A stretch of DNA of 64,000 bases from Blautia hansenii DSM 20583 (GTDB lineage: Bacteria; Bacillota; Clostridia; Lachnospirales; Lachnospiraceae), in assembly GCF_002222595.2 (NCBI RefSeq), contig NZ_CP022413.2, positions 1,752,001 through 1,816,000 on the forward strand, read 5' to 3'. Within the stretch, counting starts at the first letter, position 1. Each line of letters starts with the position of its first letter. Positions 42,726 through 50,051 of the stretch are shown in pieces. Under the pieces are notes generated by a model. The model was not told the DNA's origin and did not search any database. It saw nothing but the letters and a program-made list of their open reading frames with translations. The position numbers and the translations under genes were made by a program.

Positions 42726-43178
42726 CTATATGGTATAATCGTTTTCTCTTTTAATTTCTTCCGCCTGTGCAAAAACATTCTTTATCACACGCAGTATCAA
42801 AGCCATAAACATGGCTGCCCCGCATAAAAACCAAAACGGAAAATAATAAAAACCGCTGGCTGCAAAAATCATTCCTGCCGCCGCACAGCACCATGACAGC
42901 TGTCTTAAACACTCTGTATTCTCAGAAATGAACACCTGATTTGCACTGATATTTTTCAACAGACCATTCATTTTGTAAAGCGCCGCTCCAACAGGAACTG
43001 CCGTAGCATAATTCGTCACTAAAAAGTACGGTAGCATTCCGTCTAAAAGAGGACTGCGAAGTTCTAAAAAACCCCGATACAGCCACGGAGCGCCAACACA
43101 TATCCCCACAAGAAGGACTGCAAAGAAATAAATACAGACTCTTGTAAATTTTAAGCTTTTATCCTTGTTCCAATTCAT
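42726..43178 (-). CDS. DUF2975 membrane protein
   Basis: The 150-residue protein has four hydrophobic segments and the typical pattern of DUF2975 (FYFPFWFLCGAAMFMALILRVIKNVFAQA near the end). It is the first gene of the DUF2975-HTH-DUF4173 set. Only 16 bases separate its ATG from an upstream 13-base inverted repeat. Role unknown. Confidence 0.87.
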   Translation of the reverse strand: MNWNKDKSLKFTRVCIYFFAVLLVGICVGAPWLYRGFLELRSPLLDGMLPYFLVTNYATAVPVGAALYKMNGLLKNISANQVFISENTECLRQLSWCCAAAGMIFAASGFYYFPFWFLCGAAMFMALILRVIKNVFAQAEEIKRENDYTI

Positions 43179-43194
43179 CTTTTACCTCCCGCAA

Positions 43195-43250
43195 AAAAAG
43201 TTCTGTGATTTCTCTTTATCAAAGAATACCACAGAACTTTTTGTTTTTCA
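43195..43250 (-). promoter_or_regulatory. Inverted repeat at the start of the DUF2975 operon (terminator or operator)
   Basis: AAAAAGTTCTGTG (43195-43207) and CACAGAACTTTTT (43230-43242) form a perfect 13-base inverted repeat with T-tracts both ways. On the minus strand TTGAAA and TATTCT, 17 bases apart, overlap the repeat and could be the promoter. It can end transcription from the gene upstream or serve as operator for the HTH protein. Confidence 0.55.
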
Positions 43251-43279
43251 ATATTTTTTTATCGTTTTTCGATAAATTT

Positions 43280-43708
43280 CTATTTTCTTTTGGAGCGAAT
43301 AGCTATTCCTGCAACCAAAAGCACAACACCTGCAATTCCCAAAGTCCATTTCCACTCGTATTTGCCCATACTCATGGAAAACAGATAAAATACTTTTATC
43401 TTGTTAGGGGAAATGGCAATATTTAACATATAATACAGCAGAGGTATCATATAACCTACTACCACCTGGTCCGTCAGTGCATAAAAGAAAATACCCATTC
43501 CACCTAGAAACACTATGGTTGCCAGCTCGCCCATATATAATTTCAAAAATGCAAATTCACAATTTCCTGCTTTTAAAACGCACATATAAATGCCTAAAAG
43601 TAACATTAAATAGATAATCGCCTGTGTCATGCGAATACCGTATAGCTTCGCCATAGGCATATACTTTGATGACAGTAAATCTTTAGTAATCCATTTTTTT
43701 CCTTCCAT
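43280..43708 (-). pseudogene. Hydrophobic protein fragment resembling the end of an ABC-2 type membrane protein
   Basis: The frame encodes 142 residues with four hydrophobic segments. Its start, LLSSKYMPMAKLYGIRMTQAIIYLMLLLG, looks like the middle of larger ABC-2 type permease proteins ('...SKYxPGxKLxxxR...'). An in-frame TAG lies nine codons upstream, and the ribosome binding site is weak. I therefore read it as the C-terminal half of a truncated gene, though a short genuine protein is possible. Confidence 0.5.
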
Positions 43709-43769
43709 AGCTGTTTTTATTCCCAGTTTAACCTAAAATTCTCTACAAAAACTCTACTTCTATGATATA

Positions 43770-43817
43770 AATAAGAGCTGTCGTATCAAGCATTTCCCTG
43801 ACACAATAGCTCTTATT
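43770..43817 (-). terminator. Terminator after the serine hydrolase gene
   Basis: AATAAGAGCTGTCGTATC pairs with GACACAATAGCTCTTATT with three weak pairs, enclosing a short loop. It begins 2 bases after the stop codon at 43819 and ends the lysC-amidohydrolase-hydrolase run. Confidence 0.65.
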
Positions 43818-43818
43818 C

Positions 43819-44835
43819 TCATGGATTTAAAGTATCATATACCATTTTCGTAAGTTCATGAATATCTCCATATACTTCTTCCGCTCCATTGGTATTTTTT
43901 GTCATAATACATAAAATGAAATCCGTGTTTTCTCCATATACGATTGCCGCATCATGCTGTACCTCAGAAGTTTCTCCTGTTTTATTGGCAACTTTTGTTC
44001 CCTCAGGAAGTCCCTGAGGAATTTTAATAGTATTTTCCTGATTTAGCAATAAATGCAGCATACTTCCTGATTTTTCATGACTGACACAATTTCCCGTATA
44101 AATTTTTTCTAAAAGTTTTCCACAGTCTTTTACTGTAGTTACATTATCTCCCTTGCCGTCTTTTTCAGACTTGGAATATGCGGGATGTAAAGTAGTATGT
44201 ATTCCTGTATCTTCATATCCATTTTCTTTCAGATACTCATTAATTTTTGCAGCTCCCTTTACAAAGCTTCGATCAGAAGATTGAACTTTTATAAGCTCAT
44301 TATAAGCTTCATTATCGGAAACCTCTATCATTTCCTCTAAAAGTTTCTTTGTTTCACTCCAGGCTTTTTTCTCACCTTTATAATATTTCGTCTGGTTTTC
44401 CATAACCTCATCCAGATTTTCATAAGTGGCTGCCATAACAAACAACTTTACTAAGCTTGCAGGATACATGGGCTCATTATTCAAAACAATTTCATTGCCG
44501 TAATCCATTTCCTGAATATATACACTCCAATCACCTGCAAACCCACTTACCATATTTTCCGTTTCCGTCTGAAGTTTTTTTGTCAGTGCTTTTCTCTCTT
44601 CTGCTTCCTTTTTATGCTCTTTCTGACGGACTTTTACAGCGGCTTCTTTTGCTTCTTCTTTGGCAATCTGGGCTTCCTTTTTCGCTTTTTCTTCCTTCGC
44701 TTCTGCTCTGGCAGATGTAATGCTGGACACAAAATAAATGCTGAGTCCTATAACGAAAAGGGCAGCAACCATAAGCCCTAATTGCCTTCTTACTGCTCTT
44801 TTTCTAAGCAGCCTTCTTCTTTCTTTGGCATCCAT
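43819..44835 (-). CDS. Class A beta-lactamase-like serine hydrolase (PBP-like), membrane anchored
   Basis: The 338-residue protein has an N-terminal basic stretch, one membrane helix (about 19-38) and a Lys/Glu/Ala-rich coiled-coil linker (about 44-95). A catalytic domain follows with SLVK (serine near 136), SDN and KTGE motifs. A clear omega-loop ExxxN typical of true beta-lactamases is not visible, so a penicillin-binding or D,D-carboxypeptidase-like role at the cell wall is more likely. It starts 2 bases after the amidohydrolase gene. Confidence 0.87.
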   Translation of the reverse strand: MDAKERRRLLRKRAVRRQLGLMVAALFVIGLSIYFVSSITSARAEAKEEKAKKEAQIAKEEAKEAAVKVRQKEHKKEAEERKALTKKLQTETENMVSGFAGDWSVYIQEMDYGNEIVLNNEPMYPASLVKLFVMAATYENLDEVMENQTKYYKGEKKAWSETKKLLEEMIEVSDNEAYNELIKVQSSDRSFVKGAAKINEYLKENGYEDTGIHTTLHPAYSKSEKDGKGDNVTTVKDCGKLLEKIYTGNCVSHEKSGSMLHLLLNQENTIKIPQGLPEGTKVANKTGETSEVQHDAAIVYGENTDFILCIMTKNTNGAEEVYGDIHELTKMVYDTLNP

Positions 44836-44837
44836 AT

Positions 44838-46448
44838 TTATCTATCTTCCTTTTTCCAAATACTTTTTCCCTCTTTTATGGTTTCCAAAACTTGTATTTC
44901 TTTTAACATTTTTTTCTCTGTTTTCATTGGATTTCTATCCAGAATAACAAGGTCTGCCCTTTTTCCTTCTTTAACACTTCCCTTTTCTTTTTCTTCAAAG
45001 TATGCGTATGCACCGTTTATCGTCACTGCCTGAAGTGCCTCATACACAGTACAGCACTGCTCTTTACCCAACTGATTTCCTGTGCGTGTAATACGATTTA
45101 CCCCACACCATACAGAATGCAGCATATTCGGCTTTGTAACCGGTGTATCCTGATGAAAAGTCACTTTCATATTTCTTAAAAACGCAGAATGACAAGGACT
45201 AATACGTGCGGCTCTTTCTTCGCCTAAATTTTTTCTGTGTACTTCACCCCAGTAATAGACATGTCCCACAAAAATAGACGGAAGAATACCCAGTTCTTTC
45301 ATTTCCTCTAACTGGTCTTCCCTTGCTGTCTGACAATGAATCATCACCGGACGAAGCTTGTCTTTTTTAGGATTTTTACTATTTTCCAATGCTTTTCTAT
45401 AAGCGTGGATAAACTGATCTCCTGCTGCATCTCCGTTACAATGTACTAAAATCTGTCTGCTGTCTTCCACTGCTGTTTTCATAAATTTTTCTGTTTCTTT
45501 ATCAGAAAACCATGGATAAGCACAATACCCTTCACTATTTTCATAAGGTTTTGTCAGCCATGCAGAACGTCCCTGAGGAGAACCATCAAGAACTGCTTTA
45601 TAGCCTCCCAGCTTTAAATTTCCACAATATTGTTCTGCGTATTCAGGAAATTCTAAAAATAATTCTTGAGCCTTATTTTGTAATAAAGGATATAATACTA
45701 CATCTAAAATCAGCTCTTTACTTTCATCCATCTGTCGAAGCATTGCAAAAGATTCAGGAGATGCTGCACCGTCTTGCACAGTTATAATTCCGTTTTGCAG
45801 ATACAACTCCTGCGTTTTTTTCAAACCCGCTTTCAAGTCAAATTTTATTCTGGGGCCTATTGCCTTTTGCAGCAACATCATTGCTGCTTCTTCCAGATAA
45901 CCATCCGGCTCATTATCTTTATCAAAGCGACCAATTTTACCGCCTTCCGGATCTTTTGTATCCTTTGTAATTCCCGCCAGTGCAAGAGCAGCATCATTGG
46001 CACAGCCCATGTGACCGGAAGTATGAGAAATATAAATAGGTATTTCTTTAGAAACCTGATTTAAGTACCTTTTATCCGGCTGCTTCCCCTGAGGTAAGAA
46101 ATTATGATCATATCCAAATCCAATAATGATACCTGTCTTTTCTATTTTATTCTCCCGCTGATACTCTTTTAAAACAGAAATAATTTCCTCAAAACTCTCA
46201 CATTGACTTAAATCTGCTGCCTGTGACATTTGAATAGCAGTAGAGATATGGCTATGGGCATCAATAAAAGCGGGCATCAGTGTTTTCCCTTTCAGATTTA
46301 TCCATTGTGCATCTTCTTTTACAAAAGCCTTTACTTTTTCAAAATCCCCAGCTTTTTTAATTCTGCCGTTTTCCACAAGTACCGCTTCTAAGATTTCCCC
46401 TTCTTTTTCCATGGTGAGAATATCTCCGCCATAATAAAATTGCTGCAT
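44838..46448 (-). CDS. YtcJ-like amidohydrolase
   Basis: The 536-residue metal-dependent hydrolase has the first metal motif FIDAHSHIS near residue 62, ISHTSGHMGC, VHCNGDAAGDQFIHAY with further metal ligands, and a C-terminal beta-sandwich ending KEGKRADLVILDRNPM. YtcJ-type enzymes hydrolyse N-acyl or cyclic amides with varied substrates, which sequence alone cannot fix. It sits 22 bases after lysC. Confidence 0.9.
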   Translation of the reverse strand: MQQFYYGGDILTMEKEGEILEAVLVENGRIKKAGDFEKVKAFVKEDAQWINLKGKTLMPAFIDAHSHISTAIQMSQAADLSQCESFEEIISVLKEYQRENKIEKTGIIIGFGYDHNFLPQGKQPDKRYLNQVSKEIPIYISHTSGHMGCANDAALALAGITKDTKDPEGGKIGRFDKDNEPDGYLEEAAMMLLQKAIGPRIKFDLKAGLKKTQELYLQNGIITVQDGAASPESFAMLRQMDESKELILDVVLYPLLQNKAQELFLEFPEYAEQYCGNLKLGGYKAVLDGSPQGRSAWLTKPYENSEGYCAYPWFSDKETEKFMKTAVEDSRQILVHCNGDAAGDQFIHAYRKALENSKNPKKDKLRPVMIHCQTAREDQLEEMKELGILPSIFVGHVYYWGEVHRKNLGEERAARISPCHSAFLRNMKVTFHQDTPVTKPNMLHSVWCGVNRITRTGNQLGKEQCCTVYEALQAVTINGAYAYFEEKEKGSVKEGKRADLVILDRNPMKTEKKMLKEIQVLETIKEGKSIWKKEDR

Positions 46449-46470
46449 TACACTACCCCGCTTTCTTTAT

Positions 46471-47688
46471 TTAATTTCTCTCAGATAAACCAAACGCTTC
46501 ATGAACTGCGTTCATAGCTGCCACTGCATCCTTCTGTGCTACTAAAACGGTAATTCTGATTTCAGAAGTGGCAATCATGTTAATATTTACATCCTGATTA
46601 TACAAACATTCAAACATCTTTGCCGCAACACCCGGATTAGACATCATACCCGCTCCTACGATAGAAAGCTTTGCAACATCGCAGTTATATTCTACCTTCT
46701 CAAAGCCCAGAGCTTCTTTCTTTTCCTCTAAAAGCGCAATGGCTTCATCCAGATTTTCATGGGAAACTGTAAAGGAAATGTCCTTTGTTCCTTCCCTTCC
46801 TACGGACTGGATAATAATATCTACGTTAATATTTTTCTTTGCCAATGTATTAAAAAGCTTAAATGCGCTTCCCGGCATATCCTGAATACCGATTACTGAA
46901 ATTCTATCTGCATTTTTATCTAATGCAACCCCGCTGATAATCATTCTTTCCACTTTATTGACAACCTCCTTCACCACTGTTCCTTCTGAATTGTTTAAGC
47001 TTGAACGCACTACAAGACGTACGCCGTATTTTTTTGCCATTTCCACAGAACGGTTATGTAATACTCCCGCTCCCAATGTTGCCAAATCCAGCATTTCATC
47101 ATAAGTGATTTCTTTTAATTTCCTTGCTGTCGGCACAAGACGTGGGTCTGCTGTGTAAACGCCGTCTACATCTGTATAAATTTCACAGGCATCTGCATGA
47201 AGAACTGCTGCCAAAGCAACTGCTGTGGTATCAGAACCGCCTCTGCCAAGTGTGGTATAATCATCATATTTATTTATTCCCTGAAAGCCTGTTACAATTA
47301 CAATTTTTCTGTCTTCCAGTTCTCGTTTAATTCTCTCTGTATCAATTTTTTTCAGCCTTGCATTTCCATAGCTGCTGGTCGTGTGCATAGGTACTTGAAA
47401 AGCGTTTAAGGAAACAGCTCTGACTCCCAGCTGTGCCATTGCCATTGCCATAAGAGATACCGACATCTGCTCACCAATGGTAAATAACATATCCATTTCC
47501 CGCTTAGGTGGATTAGGATTGATATCATGAGCTTTTTCAATCAATTCATCCGTATATTTTCCCATTGCAGACAAAACGACCACAACATCATTTCCTTTTT
47601 CATAATCCTCTATACACCGTTTTGCCACATTGAAAATGCGTTCCTTATCGGCAACAGAGGTTCCTCCGAACTTCTTAACAATTAACAT
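46471..47688 (-). CDS. lysC: Aspartokinase
   Basis: The 405-residue protein has the kinase start VKKFGGTSVADKERI, the aspartate-binding region LGRGGSDTTAVALAAVLHAD, GVYTADPRLVP and two C-terminal ACT domains (VIGIQDMPGSAFKLFNTLA and LSIVGAGMMSNPGVAAKMFE). It phosphorylates aspartate as the first step toward lysine, threonine and methionine, and the ACT domains mediate feedback inhibition. AGGAGG precedes the ATG. No lysine riboswitch is visible in the 166-base leader region. Confidence 0.97.
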   Translation of the reverse strand: MLIVKKFGGTSVADKERIFNVAKRCIEDYEKGNDVVVVLSAMGKYTDELIEKAHDINPNPPKREMDMLFTIGEQMSVSLMAMAMAQLGVRAVSLNAFQVPMHTTSSYGNARLKKIDTERIKRELEDRKIVIVTGFQGINKYDDYTTLGRGGSDTTAVALAAVLHADACEIYTDVDGVYTADPRLVPTARKLKEITYDEMLDLATLGAGVLHNRSVEMAKKYGVRLVVRSSLNNSEGTVVKEVVNKVERMIISGVALDKNADRISVIGIQDMPGSAFKLFNTLAKKNINVDIIIQSVGREGTKDISFTVSHENLDEAIALLEEKKEALGFEKVEYNCDVAKLSIVGAGMMSNPGVAAKMFECLYNQDVNINMIATSEIRITVLVAQKDAVAAMNAVHEAFGLSERN

Positions 47689-47746
47689 GGTTTCCTCCTG
47701 AACGGCAGCTTATACCGCTGTTTTTTCTAAATTGTAAAACAACTAT

Positions 47747-47775
47747 ATAATACTATACCATTTCATTGCGGTCAA
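47747..47775 (-). promoter_or_regulatory. Promoter of lysC
   Basis: On the minus strand, TTGACC (47770-47775) and TATTAT (47747-47752) are 17 bases apart, about 60 bases upstream of the ATG at 47688. Confidence 0.6.
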
Positions 47776-47793
47776 TTAAAAATAAGAAAGCTC

Positions 47794-47822
47794 TTGCAGT
47801 TTCTTTTATTTCGCAATATAAT
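47794..47822 (+). promoter_or_regulatory. Promoter of the GntR regulator gene
   Basis: TTGCAG (47794-47799) and TATAAT (47817-47822) are 17 bases apart, 33 bases upstream of the ATG at 47855. I see no TGGTN3ACCA site here, so autoregulation by the same element is not evident. Confidence 0.6.
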
Positions 47823-47854
47823 GAACTCAAATTTTACTGTTTTGGAGAAGGATT

Positions 47855-48562
47855 ATGGAATTTGAAAAAATAAGTTCGCCATCTCTTCGGGAACTTTTTG
47901 TAGACCAGTTAGAAAATATGATTTTGTCAGGAAAATTAAAAATCGGCGAAAAGCTTCCTCCCGAACGCCAGCTTGCTCAGATGATGCAGGTCAGCCGTGC
48001 CGTGGTAAACAGCGGAATTGCGGAGCTGGAAAAAAAGGGTTTTTTAATTGTAAAACCCCGAAGCGGAACTTTTGTTGCCGACTATCGCAGGAAAGGTACG
48101 GTAGAAACCTTAGTTGCCATTATGAAATATAATGGAGGCCGTATTCGCAGAGAGGAAATCCGTTCGATTTTAGAAGTGCGTATTGCTCTTGACACGCTAA
48201 TCGCCAGACTGAGTATTCCCATGATTACCGATGAGGAAATTCAGGTACTTTTTGAAAAAGTAGAAGCCATTCAAAATACTGCAAGCGTTCAGGAAGCCAT
48301 TGAAGCTGCTTTTGCCTTTCAGCATGAATTTGCCCTGTCCTCCAAAAATACTTTGATACCTCTGATTTTTCAGTCTTTTCATGCCCCTATCTTTACCATG
48401 TGGGAGCGCTTCTGTGAACTGTATGGTGTGGAAATGCTCTATAACCGCAATTATACCATGTGGACTTATATAAAAAACCGAGATACACAGGGAGCGGTGG
48501 ATTGGATTGAGCATTCTCTGAAGCAATGTATTGACGGGGATACGCAGATTTATTTTGATTAG
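47855..48562 (+). CDS. FadR-type GntR-family regulator
   Basis: The 235-residue protein has a GntR winged helix (GEKLPPERQLAQMMQVSRAVV, then SGTFVADY) and an FCD-type all-helical ligand domain (ILEVRIALDTLIARL, AFQHEFALSSKN). FadR-type regulators bind TGGTN3ACCA-like palindromes and often sense organic acids. Two such sites flank the promoter of the hypB operon 5 kb away, and this gene converges on the last gene of that operon. Regulation of that operon is my inference. Confidence 0.92.
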   Translation: MEFEKISSPSLRELFVDQLENMILSGKLKIGEKLPPERQLAQMMQVSRAVVNSGIAELEKKGFLIVKPRSGTFVADYRRKGTVETLVAIMKYNGGRIRREEIRSILEVRIALDTLIARLSIPMITDEEIQVLFEKVEAIQNTASVQEAIEAAFAFQHEFALSSKNTLIPLIFQSFHAPIFTMWERFCELYGVEMLYNRNYTMWTYIKNRDTQGAVDWIEHSLKQCIDGDTQIYFD

Positions 48563-48564
48563 AA

Positions 48565-48630
48565 AAAAACTGCTGTATAGAACAGCTATTGAACTATCAA
48601 TAACTGCTCATACAACAGTTTTTCTTTTTT
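48565..48630. terminator. Bidirectional terminator between GntR and DUF5692 genes
   Basis: AAAAACTGCTGTAT pairs with ATACAACAGTTTTT with one wobble, enclosing a second stem CAGCTATTGA/TCAATAACTG. A T-tract TTTTTCTTTTTT follows on the plus strand. Confidence 0.85.
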
Positions 48631-49669
48631 ATCTCTCTGCTCTTTCCATAGCCAGCTTAAAGTCTTTCTGGTCTGTGAAAATCTCATGTGTATATGGATT
48701 TTTCTTCTGCTGTTTTGCACGTTTGATAATCATTGCCATACATGCAATATTGGCAATCAGCGCAATAACCGCTACCACCCCCTGCATAGTGGGATTTGCT
48801 ACGGTTGGTCTTGTGGCAGCATCCATAAATCCGTCTGCATACAATACCGGTATAGTGGTAAATCTGCTGGCATCCTGAAACAGCGGAAATACCTGTGCAA
48901 ACATACACCATAAAGCCAAAGTATTTGCTCTGTTCTGTATCCAGCCGCCTTTATTCCAAAGGGCATTGGCAACTGTCGGAGCTAAAAGAAGCGCCAGTCC
49001 GCAGTACCATGCGTGTGTAGGCAGATTGTTATAAGTATATTCAAAGTTCCATAAATCATAAGCCAGAATAAAACACCATGTCATATCCGGCCACAGCATA
49101 TCTTTTTTATCCTTGGAAACATAAATCCCCAGCCAGCCTGTCATACAGAAAATATTGATTAAGCCGGAAATACCGTTTACCCAGTTCCACCAGCCTCCGT
49201 ACAGCCATACGTTTTCAGATGACAGCCACCAGCGGTCTCCGTATTCTGCCATTGCCATCATACCTCTGATACCGGACTCAAAATCACTGACTACTGCAAT
49301 TAAAATGTTAATTGCCACAATGAGAAAAGGAAACAGCTTAAACCATTCTTTTTTTCCAATTCCCCATTTGTATTTAATCATCATAAAGCCGATACATCCC
49401 GCTGTTGCCGCATAGAGCTTCGCATAATGGAACCAGCTTGTCATGTGCAGATAAGTCTGATTATGAAGCGCCCAATCTGCGCCCATGGCTGCTCCTACAT
49501 AAATTGCCACAAAATATACGGTCAAGACCGCAGGTAAAATTAAGAAACAGAAAATTCCTCCTGTTTTGCTTCTTCTTGCCAGCTCATTCATGAGAATAAG
49601 CCCCGCAAATACCAAAATCCAGCCTAACAGCTGCCACATGGTGTTATCTCCGTAAATCTGAAATAACAT
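48629..49669 (-). CDS. DUF5692 multi-pass membrane protein
   Basis: The 346-residue protein has about nine or ten hydrophobic segments, several of them rich in Trp, His and Tyr (YLHMTSWFHYAKLYAATAG, WYGGWWNWVNG-like LYGGWWNWVNGISGLIN, NNLPTHAWYCGLALLLAP). I match it to DUF5692, a family without known function. It follows hypA by 34 bases and a short hairpin, and is the last gene of the hypB operon. The conserved histidines could be metal or heme ligands, which is speculation. Confidence 0.85.
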   Translation of the reverse strand: MLFQIYGDNTMWQLLGWILVFAGLILMNELARRSKTGGIFCFLILPAVLTVYFVAIYVGAAMGADWALHNQTYLHMTSWFHYAKLYAATAGCIGFMMIKYKWGIGKKEWFKLFPFLIVAINILIAVVSDFESGIRGMMAMAEYGDRWWLSSENVWLYGGWWNWVNGISGLINIFCMTGWLGIYVSKDKKDMLWPDMTWCFILAYDLWNFEYTYNNLPTHAWYCGLALLLAPTVANALWNKGGWIQNRANTLALWCMFAQVFPLFQDASRFTTIPVLYADGFMDAATRPTVANPTMQGVVAVIALIANIACMAMIIKRAKQQKKNPYTHEIFTDQKDFKLAMERAER

Positions 49670-49690
49670 AAAATCCCTTCCTTTCTCTTT

Positions 49691-49714
49691 CTGCCTGCAT
49701 TTTTCAGCAGGCAG
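49691..49714 (-). terminator. Short hairpin between hypA and the DUF5692 gene
   Basis: CTGCCTGC (49691-49698) and GCAGGCAG (49707-49714) pair around an 8-base loop that includes the hypA stop codon. Without a U-tract it may only reduce expression of the DUF5692 gene downstream. Confidence 0.45.
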
Positions 49715-50048
49715 TTATCTCTTTAATATTAAACTCATTTCCGGCTGCAAGATATGTATGTTCACTTTTGCAATAGGGACAGATTTTTCCAAATTCTGTT
49801 GTAGAATAAGTCTGTTTACAATCCTCGCAAAAGGTCACTGCCGGAATTTGTTCCACAGTAAGTGATGCTCCCTTTAGAAGCTCTGTTCTGTCTGACGCCC
49901 ACCGCCAACAGCTTTGCAGATAATCTTCCAAAACTCCGGAAACTTCCCCGACTTCCAAAGTCACCCCCGCAATCTGCTTTAAATGGTTTTCTTCCCCCAC
50001 TTCTTTTAAGCTGTCAATAATATGAAAGACAATTCCCAGCTCGTGCAT
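49704..50048 (-). CDS. hypA: Nickel metallochaperone HypA
   Basis: The 114-residue protein starts MHELGIVFHI, with the conserved His2-Glu3 nickel site, and has a zinc loop with two CxxC motifs (FCEDCKQTY and ICPYCKSEH). HypA delivers nickel, with HypB, to [NiFe] hydrogenase or other nickel enzymes. No hypCDEF and no [NiFe] hydrogenase gene is in the window. The gene lies 3 bases after the large oxidoreductase gene. Confidence 0.95.
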   Translation of the reverse strand: MHELGIVFHIIDSLKEVGEENHLKQIAGVTLEVGEVSGVLEDYLQSCWRWASDRTELLKGASLTVEQIPAVTFCEDCKQTYSTTEFGKICPYCKSEHTYLAAGNEFNIKEITAC

Positions 50049-50051
50049 CCT

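Noticed and set aside
47689..47854. Lysine riboswitch before lysC
   Set aside because: The promoter is about 60 bases from the start codon, which leaves no room for the roughly 170-base aptamer.
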